Shown here: positions 9,191 to 18,744 of the stretch, one piece after another
Layout of the letters: every line of letters begins with the position of its first letter
Position numbering within the stretch: the stretch's first letter is position 1
Assembly (NCBI GenBank): GCA_003427395.1
Contig: BFEA01000124.1
Location: forward strand, 2,026,591 to 2,052,154
From: Chara braunii
Lineage: Eukaryota; Streptophyta; Charophyceae; Charales; Characeae
Reading direction: 5' to 3'
Length of the DNA stretch: 25,564 bases
The notes under the pieces: model-generated
The model's database searches: none
The model's input: only the letters and a program-made list of their open reading frames with translations
What the model was told of the DNA's origin: nothing
Program-made: the position numbers and the translations under genes

Positions 9191-9568
9191 TGTCAAGCGT
9201 AGGATGAAGGGATCTTTTCTGAGAAATGATGCCACCGCCTCCATTATGAACAAAAAGATGGGTGCTGCTAAGGGGTCTCCCTGTCGGACCGATCTCGACA
9301 TCCTGTAGCTCTGCGACAAGTGACCATTCACCTGAACTTGCCCGTGTGCATCATTGTATAGGACACGTCTGCATTTCCTGAAGTTAGGTCCGACCCCCAT
9401 CCTTTCCATACACTGTTGTAGGAAACTCCAGTTCACTTGGTCGTACGCCTTCTCGAAGTCGAAGAACAGTATTGCCGCATTGATTCTCTTATTTCTTTTA
9501 ATAACTCCCATTTCAATCAGGATGCAGGACGAGCTGCCACAAGGAGAGACAATAAAGATATGAGACAA
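9185..9568 (-). pseudogene. LINE reverse transcriptase palm fragment
   Basis: An open frame of about 125 meaningful residues. AAILFFDFEKAYDQVNW at residues 31-47 is the palm motif with the first catalytic Asp. VRQGDPLAAPIFLFIMEAV near residues 94-112 is the template-grip motif. Just after FLRKDP the frame is lost: the next LINE-like residues (ITPDGMQW) are in another frame. In complete plant LINEs roughly 100 residues, including the YADD box, separate these points. Here only about 30 remain, so the block was deleted. Sequence before the ILIEMGVIKR segment is unrelated flank, placing the truncation at about 9530-9560. Confidence 0.85.
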
Positions 9569-9648
9569 AGAAGAAGAAGAAAAGTAGGAAGGCTCAACCC
9601 TGAGGGGATAGGCTCAACCCATAAGCCTTAGTGTAGTTGGCTTGAGAT

Positions 9649-9660
9649 CTATATATAAAG
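9649..9660 (+). promoter_or_regulatory. TATA-like box (CTATATATAAAG)
   Basis: A strong TATA consensus lies upstream of a plus-strand purine-rich region with no supported ORF. It may be a remnant promoter of another element interrupted by or next to the LINE. There is no independent support. Confidence 0.3.
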
Positions 9661-9730
9661 AGTGCAGCATTCCAGCATAGGTAGATAGGTAGTGGGAGGC
9701 ATATTGGGAGAAGAATATAGATTAGTTTAT

Positions 9731-9930
9731 TAAAAAAAAAGAAAAAAGAGAAAAAAAGAAAAGCAGGAGGAGAAGGAGATGGGAGGAGGAAGAACGAGGG
9801 GGAGAAGCAGTCGAGGCAGAAGGAGAAGATTCAGTCATGATGCAAAACCCCCACAAGGAAAGAGGGAAAAGAGATGTGACATTCGAGGAGCAGGAGGAGG
9901 AGGAGGAGGGAGGGAGGAGGGAGGAGGAGA
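9731..9930. repeat. Purine-rich tract with (GGA)n
   Basis: Nearly all bases from 9731 to about 9830 are A or G. A gga-rich segment follows at about 9891-9930. Low-complexity ORFs overlap it on the minus strand. Confidence 0.8.
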
Positions 9931-11129
9931 AAAACGAAGAAGCAAAGGATGAGTAGAATCAACACAGTAACTAATCCCCCCCCAATCTCAGCACCTTCAT
10001 CACCTTTTGCACATCTCCTCCTCTTGGTTGCATTATTCTTAAAAAAGAACAATGAAAAGTTGTCATGAACCCCCTAGCAGCTGTTCTTGGAAGTACTCCC
10101 TTCGTCTCTATTACTCCAAACCTTCCTCACTGGTAGCATTACCATCCAGCGAGTCATCACCACCACCTACCCATGATGTGCACAAGACAACACGAAAGAA
10201 TTTTCCCCTCCCCCCTGAAAGAACATCAACGCCAAACTCCTGGGTGAAGTCCAAGGGACCCTAAGGGGTCTTCTTAATGTACCACCATACATGGGAGTGA
10301 AGACGGAACTCCAGTCTTCATTGCAGTTTGCCTCCTCTTACGCAACTGAAGTCCTCCCCTTCTTCCACATGTGCAGCGGTGACCATAACCCTGAGCACCA
10401 TAGTCAGGCCCAGCTCCTCCTCCCTCCAACTCGACCGCCATAGGCATATGGTCTTCATCTCCAACTTCCAGCTACTTCTCCCTCACATGCCTACTCTGCT
10501 ACACGACCCCCTGACGGAGAAGCATCGACCCAACTCGGGCATACAGTGACCTGGACGGCTAACCAGTTTCTGCTTCAGCTGAAAAGGGGGAAAAAAAATA
10601 AAAATGGTAGATCCAGCGACGAAGCTTTCTACCCCATAGCTTTTAGGCCTGACTGCCCAGCTTCCAGGACGCTCGTACCCGAATAGGCAAGAATGTCACC
10701 AGTCCTTCCCCACAAACAATCTACCCGGGCTGATATTGATTCAGATGCTACCATCACTCTACCCACTTACCCTAATGGACCACACAGCCTCTCAAATTGC
10801 TAAAAAGTTCCATCTGCACTTCTGTCGAATTGCCTGTCCATCCCACTTTACCCACCATTCGTCAACTCATCACTGCATTTTCCCTTATTTTGTGACATAC
10901 CTTCTAACAGCATGACCACACAGTTAGACATGTCAACCGACACAATCTAGCCTATCTACGTTCTTGCAACTGGGTCACTCTGAAGTCAAAGACCAATGTG
11001 CGTGACGTCAACACCAATGCCGACCACCAGCATACGCCAGGTACATTGTCTCTCCTCCCCTCATCACCCCTTGGATCCTCACCTCATGGGCCTCCTGCCC
11101 GAAGACCACCTTTGCCATCACCTCCCGTC
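9931..11129. other. Intronic non-coding stretch, no gene recognised
   Basis: Unique-looking sequence without domains or RNA genes on either strand. The ORFs are short and Ser/Pro-rich. A block near 10090 resembles a Stowaway end but lacks a partner. Confidence 0.5.
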
Positions 11130-11765
11130 CCCACGCTCGGCCCGGCTATGGCCGCCATACGCCCGCTGCCTCAGCAGCGCCCTCTCACCTCACAGAGCCC
11201 GCGTGCGGCCCAGCCTGCCAGCGCTAAACAGCGCTCACTCGACACCGCAGCAGCGTGGCCGCAATGCCTTGGCAGGCCAGAATGTCCTGCGCCTGGGGCA
11301 CACACTTTCCTTTATGGAAATTGCACCGCTCCTGACTGCCCTGGCCAGGCGTGTGGGGGGCCCAGTAGCTTGCTTCTGGGCCCAAGTGTCTGCGCCCAGC
11401 CCCAGTTTCCAATACTGGCCTGGGACTCGTGCAGTTTAGGCACATTCAGGCAGCCACCCAGCTTCCAAGTGTTCGCAGCATTTTCATTGGCTCCCGGCTC
11501 ATGTGTGACAACAATGCTGCTCTCTCATTGGCCGGCAACCAGTCCGTGACGTGTCGGCCTCAAGCAGTGTGTGCCCAGGACGCAACCACCTGAGCCCTGG
11601 GCTCAACTGTACAGCGCAGCCCTTGCTTATGGTAAGAGCCTGGAGGCTCATGTTGCTCTGAAACCAACTGGCGTGCTGCAACTGTCTGAATCCCCCCACA
11701 TATGGAAAAATGTCGAACAACAGGCCTTTCGTGGATATTCAGGCCCGCCTTCACTTAGGGCAGGC
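11130..11765 (+). repeat. Dispersed repeat family R1, copy A
   Basis: It shares with 18005-18545 the series gctatgg...ctcagcagcgccct, ctggccag, aaccaactggcg with gcaactg, and a final aggccc(g/c)ccttcacttagggc(a/g)ggcac. Order and orientation agree, with many indels. It is GC-rich and non-coding as far as seen; overlapping ORFs in several frames are not supported as genes. Confidence 0.65.
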
Positions 11766-11897
11766 ACAGGCTTGCTAGGGGCCGCAGCCCAGAACACTTG
11801 TATGTGTGAAAAGGGCACTGAGAGGGCTCTGGGCTCTTCTTCATTATTTTCAATGTTTCGAGTTGGGGAAGGGAGGAGGTGTAAATGGGGTTCGACG

Positions 11898-12288
11898 GTT
11901 ATATATTGTACCATAATTTGAATTTTTTATTACATTATTTTTATATTTTTATGTTCAATTTACTGAGGAATTCTGAACTGACCCTCGTGCCAAAGTTGTT
12001 CATAATGAAATTTGCAAAACCTTTTATTTTCCCAGATTCCTCGGTATTTTAGATGGGTGTTGTGTTGGGGCTACCCAGGACCTTGCTGTGGACCTGTTAT
12101 ATATTGTACCATAATTTGAATTTTTTATTACATTATTTTTATATTTTTATGTTCAATTTACTGCGGAATTCTGAACTGACCCTCGTGCCAAAGTTGTTCG
12201 TAATGAAATTTGCAAAACTTTTCCGTAATTCCTCGGTATTTTAGACGGGTGTTGTGGTGGGGCTACCCAGGACCTTGCCGTGGACCTG
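11898..12288. repeat. About 195-bp AT-rich tandem duplication
   Basis: Unit 1 (11898-12095) and unit 2 (12096-12288) both begin gttatatattgtaccataat and end with ctacccaggacctt(g)c and gtggacctg. They differ by a few substitutions and one indel. Each contains TGACCCTCGTGCCAAAGTTG (11979 and 12177), a motif that recurs in altered form at 14598 and 14658. Confidence 0.95.
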
Positions 12289-12773
12289 CATGTTCGGGCC
12301 ATCCAGGCAGCCAGATGCGGCCCAGGCACCAAGCCAGGTATGCTAGAAGTCTTCCATTTTTTTTTTTTTGTCAATGAACAGCTGAGAATCGCCAAAGTGG
12401 GCACACTAAACTTTATGCCCCCTCCCAAGGGCCCCCCTGCCCAGATAGGCTGAACCTGACTACGGCCACGTGGAGGCAACATTTAACCCGCCATACCTTC
12501 GAAGGGCCTCCGAGTTTCTAAACGAGTGACCAGGGAAGCACAGCACAAATGGTTGGGTGAGGTGCAATGAGGAGAGGAGGCTAGAGCCGGGTTCGGTACA
12601 AGGCCCGGCAATTCTGTTGGCTTGGCAGCCAAAGGTCTCCAATTTTCTGGCCTGGCAACTGGGGAAGCAGCACAAAGCCACAGGTGTGGGGCAATGAGGT
12701 GGCTCGGACAGGAACAAAATGAAAGTGGAGAGCTAGTAAGACTCCAGCAAGCACCTAGCACTCGCATGCACGC
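12289..12773. repeat. Degenerate direct repeat, offset about 131 bp
   Basis: 12497-12570 and 12628-12700 share gg(g/t)ctcc, ttct, ggggaag/agggaag, cagcacaaa and ggcaatgagg/gtgcaatgagg in the same order. The rest of the interval is non-coding GC-rich DNA with a T run at about 12358-12371. Confidence 0.5.
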
Positions 12774-13213
12774 ACTGTGCTATTCTGGCATTAGTGTACA
12801 CACTGTGCTATTCTAGCATTCGCAATGCCTGGTGTAAGCTTGGTCTTCATGACCACAAAAAGGATACGCACATTCTTCACACCTCTATTATTATGCAAGC
12901 TGGTCTTCATGGACTACAAATTTCTCTCCTCCACTCTTACCTGCATGCTAGGGCAGTACTAGTCTAGAAATAAAATAAAATCTGCGATCACAGACCTTAT
13001 GGTGGGTCCCGCCATCCAAAAAGAACAAAAAAATGGTGGGCCCCACCAGGCTTCAGATATGGCCAAAAAGTAGAATGACACAAGATGCCAGGGCTATGTA
13101 GGTTCGGACTTTGAACAGCATATTCATCGTACTGCTTGAATAGCACAGTGCCATGCATGCTACTCCAGAAATAGCACGGTGAATGCATGCTAATGCTCGA
13201 ATAGCACAGTGCC
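12774..13213. repeat. Foldback: ~58-bp inverted arms
   Basis: The left arm at 12774-12830 contains gcactgtgctattctggcat. The right arm at 13154-13213 contains atgctcgaatagcacagtgc and a second related motif, and matches the reverse complement of the left arm with small indels. The arms are separated by about 325 bp. No coding content or clear target duplication is seen. Confidence 0.6.
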
Positions 13214-13345
13214 AAAGAAACACTGCACCAAAGCCGAAGAAGATATACATATTTTCTGTTTTGTTGCATGCATGCTAATGCTAAAATAGCACAGTGACAA
13301 AGAAACGTTGTACCAAAGTGGAGAAAACATACACATATTATATTA
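13185..13345. repeat. 85-bp tandem duplication
   Basis: The sequence gcatgctaatgct begins at 13185 and 13270. Both units continue with atagcacagtg, aaagaaac and accaaag. It overlaps the right arm of the foldback. Confidence 0.8.
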
Positions 13346-13653
13346 TATTGTTAATTTATTATATTCTGTTTTGTAGACCGATGTGACAATCGTCCCCACT
13401 CTATTCCTGGGCAGACAGGAAGATTTTCTGTTTTGTGGGCTGATGCATCAGATCATGATTCAGATGTCCCCAGTTCACTTACGGACAGTGGCGTAGAGTT
13501 CCTATACACAGGCAGATGGCAAATCCTCCTTTGCACAGACATTAATATTCTCGACAATCATTTTGCTTTTCCCTCTCCTCTGACAGAGCACCTGCCATAA
13601 GTGCTGCTGTCCCTGACAACATCATCAAGGATATATATAGTCATAATAGCTCT

Positions 13654-13731
13654 GGACTTCGTCCAAAGAACACACGTGTGGACTTCACAAAGAGAACATG
13701 TGTGCGGACTTCAGCCGGATAACACGTGTGC
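13654..13731. repeat. 26-bp tandem repeat, 3 copies
   Basis: Units starting ggacttc at 13654, 13680 and 13706. Units 1 and 3 hold ACACGTGT or AACACGTGTG, and unit 2 has ACATGTGT, so the CACGTG core is palindromic. A more degenerate copy lies near 13806-13845. Confidence 0.85.
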
Positions 13732-14058
13732 TAGTAGCCTCGCTCCACTAGTATATACTCTTCATCATCATTAAGGCCATCATGGTCTGGCAAGACTTTA
13801 TCCAGAGAACAAGTGTGGACTTCATTCAGAGATGGTCTGTGTGCTACCTTCTTCCCCCAAACATACTGCCCCATCATCTTGACTGTATTTAGACCGAAAT
13901 AGTGTTTGTCTACCTTCATAAAAAGGGTTATGTTCAGAGGAAGAATGTATTCGCCTGGCTTCAATGTTATACTCTTCACCATCATCCACAGCATCATGGT
14001 GGCAGAAATATAGTTCCCTGAAGCAGTGCACGAGAAGCATGATCCCGATCGGCCCAAC
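13732..14058. other. Intronic non-coding, no gene recognised
   Basis: Minus-strand ORFs across this interval and into the next repeat have repetitive content and no domain. Confidence 0.5.
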
Positions 14059-14162
14059 GATCCCAATCCGCCCAACACAAAGCTAGCGTTGGGATCCCGA
14101 CAAATGGCACGATCCCAATCCGCCCAACACAAAGCTGGCGTTGGGATCCCGACAAATGGAAG
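14059..14162. repeat. 52-bp tandem repeat with GATCCCAA/TTGGGATC arms
   Basis: gatcccaatccgcccaacac starts at 14059 and 14111. Each unit ends in gttgggatcccgacaaatgg, so each can fold on itself. Further isolated ttgggatc words continue to about 14280. Confidence 0.9.
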
Positions 14163-14559
14163 AATCTAGTTCCATGGAGTAGAGCAAGACGAGCATCTTC
14201 CCAATGCTCCCGACACAACGTTAACATTGGGATCCCAATACGCAATAAGCACCTGTGTGCACTGGTGTGTTGGGATCTCAACAACGGGTGGCTCACGAAC
14301 AGTGCTGATAAGCATATAACGCAATTTTGTGTACTGTATCACAGCTCCAGAATTGTGCCAAAAAAAATGGAAAAAAAACGAAACTCTGCCCCTTGCCCTA
14401 TCACCGTCCCCTGAAAATTACACGCGTGTATCCTACTCCAGCTCCCGCAAACCAACTTCTGAAAGTTGCACCACTTTATGGAATAGAAGAGCAGAGTGGC
14501 CTGGGGCAAGTTGCCCGGGTGGTTGAAAAAAAAAAGAAAAAGTATATCGTCAAATGTGT

Positions 14560-14683
14560 ATATTTTTTATTTTACATTTTGGTGAAGAATTTCGATGTGA
14601 CCCTGAGGCAACAGTTGTATACATATCTTTTATAAAAAACTATTTTACATTTCGATGTGACCCTGAGGCAAAAGTTGTTCAGT
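14560..14683. repeat. 60-bp duplication carrying the TGACCCT...AAGTTGT motif
   Basis: ttcgatgtgaccctgaggca occurs twice, 60 bp apart (motif starts 14598 and 14658), each preceded by tattttacatt. The motif and the AT-rich context resemble the 195-bp repeat at 11.9-12.3 kb. Confidence 0.7.
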
Positions 14684-14749
14684 TTACTTTTGTGCATCTT
14701 TTTTTCTTTTTTTTATTTAAAAGCTAATTCTCGTGCTATTCTCATGGTA

Positions 14750-14865
14750 ACCGACCGGACGTCCGGACTGGGTTCCAGACAGTCCAGAACAACATGTTCG
14801 GGTCCGGTGTCCGGACCTTGATGTCCAGATCGAGGCCCCCAGGGCAAAAAAAAAAAAAAAAAAGG
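14750..14865 (+). repeat. GTCCGGAC-rich repeat with poly(A), copy 1
   Basis: Several TCCGGA-containing words (such as gtccggac), then ccagacagtcc and gatgtccaga, end in a run of about 19 A. The same ordered words occur on the minus strand at 18745-18895, again ending in poly(A). This suggests a retroposed family of unknown type. Confidence 0.5.
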
Positions 14866-15070
14866 GGCGTCCCAGGACGTTTTTCGGGTCCTGGCCGCCC
14901 CTTGAAAAATAATGGGGTGATTTTTCAGTGTCGTTTCACCCCACGGACAGGGCCTAGAGGCCCGGACACAAGACACTGCAGGTTTTGGGAGTGGCGGGTT
15001 TCACACAGGCCTGAGCAATTTCGAAGCGGCGGTTTCGACGTGCCACCCACCGCTGCTGTCCGTTGGGGGG

Positions 15071-15236
15071 NNNNNNNNNNNNNNNNNNNNNNNNNNNNNN
15101 NNNNNNNNNNNNNNNNNNNNNNNNNNNNNNNNNNNNNNNNNNNNNNNNNNNNNNNNNNNNNNNNNNNNNNNNNNNNNNNNNNNNNNNNNNNNNNNNNNNN
15201 NNNNNNNNNNNNNNNNNNNNNNNNNNNNNNNNNNNN
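15071..15236. other. Assembly gap (166 N)
   Basis: A run of N between gggggg and an AG microsatellite. The gag-like frame reaches this gap from the right; what lies across it is unknown. Confidence 0.99.

Positions 15237-15293
<57 letters not shown>
15237..15293. repeat. (AG)n microsatellite at gap edge
   Basis: Almost pure ag dinucleotides with one interruption. The repeat probably caused the gap. On the minus strand it would read as Ser-Leu repeats and is unlikely to be original coding sequence. Confidence 0.95.
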
Positions 15294-16216
15294 TCTGTTC
15301 TGTAGTGGCATCCACTGCATAGGCTGCATGGGCCCAGGTACTTGCTGCAGCAGCTGCATAGCCACTGAAACAGGCTGTTGCATTTTAACTTGAGCCTGGC
15401 TGGACAGTGGGACTGTAGTGACCACTGTTGTAGATGGTACGGCTGAGACTGAATGAACCGGACCACTAGTTGCTACTAAACCACCCGGGGAGGGTATGCC
15501 AAACATGGGAGAGAAAGTTTGCCCCGTGCGTTGCAGCATCGATGATGGACCCGCACCTACAGGGGGAACTACAGCAAACGGCGGCTGCCTCACCATTGTG
15601 CGAGGGCCCCGAAGTTCAGCCAGAATTTGTTTCTGGCCTGCTACCAAATCAGCCAATAATTCCTGCTGGACGCTTTGCGCTTCCGCTACTGAAAGGAAGG
15701 CTCCTCGCAACACACGAACAGCGGGATCCAATATCGACTCATCCAGTCTTTCCAGTCTGCCTAGCTCCTGAGCTCTACTCTCTAGTCTAGCTTTTCTTTG
15801 CATAGCTTTCCTTCTCCTCTCTACTACTTCGTCCATCTGCCGCTGTAGCTCATCCTGAAGTTCTTCTGCTTGTCAGGCATGATAGGAGATTGGCTGACTT
15901 GCACATGACCAATCTGACTAGTGGCTGCCCGCGTACCACTCTGACTGACTTCTGACGAAGTGGGCTGTGTAGAGGATTGCGTCATAGATGAGGTAGCCAT
16001 GGCTGTACTGATGCTAGCTGTAATTCTAGCTCTAGCACTGTCCTCAGCTGCCCTCGCTCTCCTTGCCGCTGCCCTCTCTCTAGCCTCTCTCCTCAATCTT
16101 CTCTCGTCTCCTGGACCTAACTCCAGGAATGTCAAGGGTCGACTGCGGGCAGTCCCGCGAGTAGTCCTACGGTCGTCCACTAGTAGCTCCTCCTCACTTG
16201 TGCTTGCATCACTCAT
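15294..16216 (-). pseudogene. Gag-like ORF of LTR element 2, frameshifted
   Basis: Starts at the ATG at 16216 (MSDASTSEEELLVDD) after a long leader, which supports this start. Residues about 20-60 are Arg/Ala-rich and helical. A Ser/Thr/Gln linker follows, then at about 15870 the frame shifts by one base. In the new frame QAEELQDELQRQMDEVVERR begins a strong coiled coil, followed by a Pro/Val/Met/Gln-rich region to the microsatellite and gap. Such a charged N-terminus, coiled coil and PQ-rich stretch fit a retroelement gag N-terminal half. No capsid core or CCHC knuckle is visible before the gap. I do not recognise a closer family. The shift may be a real mutation or an assembly indel. Confidence 0.55.
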
Positions 16217-17472
16217 AAGCTACAGTGTGTGTGATCTAAACTAGAACCCACACTGAATCCTACCTTAGCTTGACACACAACCGATTATAAAACACAACTA
16301 CTTTCGGTCGGATGGGACAAAACAGTTGGGTGATATAATTACAACTAATGTCAGGTCCTACAGGATATATTACACCTATTTTTAGATTACCCGGGAACAG
16401 ATTGCAATACAGCAAAGATCTAATCTATCTCCAGCTGTCTGTCAGTTGTCAGCAAGTCCGTAACAACTAGATAATCAAAACAAAGAATAACATCTCCTGT
16501 TGGAGATGTATGCTTGATGGCAGATTGTCTCTTGATTGCCATTGCGAACAGTTACCGGAATCCCCCCTCCCCCTGTATCCTTCTTGAGTAATCACTTTGT
16601 GTCAACGTCCCTGAGCATCTGGTTGAGCAGCGTGTCTAAAGGTGTGCAATCCGGTCCCACCCCTGTGCCTCAAGTCATCGTCGAGCAAGGCAGCCACAGC
16701 ACTCTTATTTACCCTCTTACGCCGACGAGCCTTACACCCGGTTGATCTGGCTGATCAGGAGGATTATTAAGAGAGCCCCCATCTCTTCAGGAATTATTTA
16801 ACGTCGCAGTCAGGACGACGATCACAGCCAGATTCAATCCAAGTCCCCAACCAGAAATGTTTATAGACGGTCTGGTGAGCGTCTCATAGAGGCTGCCATG
16901 CCCGAGTTGACCCCTATTTGCGCAAGCAGCAGAACAAGGACTTGCGGCCCAAGCATGCATGTACTAGTCCCAGCGGGTTGGCATGGTGACCGTGACCCGA
17001 GTGCTTCGTCCAGGGCCCTTCAGAGGCTTTGCCCGTCTTCCACCAGCTTGCTGCCCAGGAAGAATGTCGACTCTCAAGGTTGAGCGCTCGCGACACCTCA
17101 CATCGAGAGGACTCTCAAGACAGAACTCACTTCCTCACGGTAAGAAGAGATGAAGAGGGTAGATAAGGAAGAGAGCAACATACCTCATAAATGCTGCCCC
17201 CAACCACAGATTTCTCACCAGTAACCTGATGTGCAATTATGATGACCGGTCTTTGCTTCAGCACAACCAACAGCAGAATGCCGTTCCACCTCAGCTTAAT
17301 ATGTCACATCAGCAAGTTCTCATCATCCAGCATACATCCCGTATATCACATAGCTCCCTGGCGCGCCCACACAACCCTGGGCAGCCTAATGTTCAACGCC
17401 AATGCCGTATCACTGCCCCACACCTCATGCGAAGCACCAATAGCTATTGCGAAGAACCAATAAGCGCAATAT
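16217..17472 (-). other. Leader of LTR element 2, no supported gene
   Basis: Several ORFs of 60-94 codons on both strands have no domain. The shared leader block is the only recognised feature. Confidence 0.5.
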
Positions 17473-17490
17473 GAACCAGCTCCGATACCA
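17473..17490 (-). other. Primer-binding site, initiator tRNA-Met (diverged)
   Basis: The minus strand reads TGGTATCGGAGC then TGGTTC, one mismatch from the 12-base plant initiator tRNA-Met complement, with the extension matching after small indels. It is preceded by TTGCAATT, recalling the TTGCAC before the other PBS. Confidence 0.65.
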
Positions 17491-17493
17491 AAT

Positions 17494-18004
17494 TGCAAGG
17501 AAAATAAGCAACAGCGAGATGACAATCCCAGATCACACCATCACATTGCAAGTCAAATAGTCACACCGTGTCCAGATAGCAGCATTGCACCAATAATACA
17601 CCAATGGAGTTTCGTAGCACTGAAAACCAATGTTTATGGAGAGCACACTCTCTCCTCTTCAACACAAGTATCCAGTTCCCTTACACTCACACTTGGCGCT
17701 CAGCGCCCAGCCTACTTCTACACAGCTACTACAGACTACAAAAAGACAATGCAACTGTTGACATCAGCAGCAGCCCGAAGTACTTGAAGATGCCGCCCAT
17801 GCAGACCATCGACAGACTACAAAAAGACAATGCAACTGTTGACATCAGCAGCAGCCCGAAGTACTTGAAGATGCCGCNCATGCAGACCATCGCCAATACA
17901 AGGTACGTGCCCTCACATCATCATCATCATCATCATCCTTCACCTATCCCCTGACTTCACCCACACCTGTCCTCTCTGACACCTGAAGAACCACCCCTGC
18001 GCCT
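17494..18004. other. Putative LTR DNA of element 2
   Basis: Lies directly outside the PBS. No matching LTR elsewhere in the window. Contains an 81-bp duplication, a (cat)n run at about 17916-17937 and no supported gene. Confidence 0.35.
17731..17892. repeat. 81-bp tandem duplication
   Basis: acagactacaaaaagacaat begins at 17731 and 17812. The copies are identical apart from the unresolved base at 17878. The period is 27 codons, so the plus-strand frame shows two in-frame copies of RLQKDNATVDISSSPKYLKM. With no gene context, the frame is not called coding. Confidence 0.9.
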
Positions 18005-18545
18005 CACTCTGTCCAAGCCAAGCCCGCTATGGAAGCTGGCTATGGCGCTGCCCTCAGCAGCGCCCTGTTCCCCTACACGACCGCACGTGTGTTGCCCCTT
18101 GCTCCTCTGCCGGCAGTCAGCCTGCGAGCTTTTGCTCCAGCAGCGCTGCCGCCCAGCCAGCGAATGACCGAATGAGCTGCCTGGCCAGAGCTCTTTCCTT
18201 TAGCTCTTGCAGCCTGGCTGGGCTGGCCTGGGCCCAGCAGCTTCCGGAAGGCCCCAGGATGCTGTCTGGATGGAGCAGCTACTGGGCTGCTGGGCCTCGT
18301 TCGGTTGGGTGCCCAACTGTCTCTGTATGAGGCTGCGAATCACGCCCAGGGCCTGCATTCTTTGGAAAGGCCCGGTAGGCCGTGGAAATGTCTTCGGTAC
18401 TCGGCCTGTGTTTCTTTCAACCAACTGGCGCGTCGCAACTGCCTGGGCCCCAAATATGAAATTGACAGTCGAGGGCCTCTTGCAAAAAGCCAGGCCCACC
18501 TTCACTTAGGGCGGGCACCTCCGCCTTCACTTAGGGCGGGTAAGG
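18005..18545 (+). repeat. Dispersed repeat family R1, copy B
   Basis: Same orientation as copy A at 11130-11765. The terminal word ccttcacttagggcggg is itself duplicated here (about 18497 and 18523). Confidence 0.65.
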
Positions 18546-18744
18546 CGGCAGACAGGGCCCCGTAGGCCTACCGAGGACACTGATTCTCGCATCTTTCGTC
18601 TTGTGCCCGCTTTGCACTGTTTGCAACTCTGCATGTCTGCCGGTTGAATGTGCTTGTTGATTTGCTGCAAGACAGATGCTCTGTTGCCTGAACTACAGTG
18701 CAACGCAGGTGAGTGCCTGCCAACCCCGCCCCCCTCCTCCTCTT

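Larger units (their letters stand above)
7338..9560 (-). mobile_element. Decayed, 5'-truncated LINE (L1-type non-LTR retrotransposon)
   Basis: About 2.2 kb of degenerate ORF2. In order on the minus strand: reverse transcriptase palm motifs (FFDFEKAYDQVNW, then VRQGDPLAAPIFLF), the RYLGIRL segment that follows the palm, the long C-terminal region of plant LINE proteins, and a zf-RVT zinc finger with ESLLHCLLYCPEAAYVW. The endonuclease and the N-terminal part of the RT are missing, as in typical 5'-truncated insertions. The catalytic YADD block is also absent through internal deletion. At least three in-frame stops and three frameshifts are visible. It lies in the large VPS13 intron in the same orientation as the gene. 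The exact 3' end and target duplications were not determined. Confidence 0.9.
15237..17493 (-). mobile_element. LTR retrotransposon 2, 5' part
   Basis: Minus-strand order: PBS (17473-17490), leader of about 1.25 kb with the block shared with element 1 (about 16760-16835, ctcttcaggaatt at 16783), then the gag-like ORF from 16216. The left side is lost in the gap; beyond it the sequence is the poly(A)-tailed repeat and not pol, so the element is probably truncated or interrupted. The 5' LTR should lie to the right of 17493. It sits in the VPS13 intron in sense orientation. Confidence 0.6.

Noticed and set aside
10090-10115. tactcccttcgtctctatta, like the end of a Stowaway MITE
   Set aside because: No inverted partner or TA-flanked second end was found nearby.
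13994-14296. 100-codon minus-strand ORF with repeated Trp/Cys words
   Set aside because: The apparent protein repeats come from the 52-bp tandem DNA repeat; no domain.
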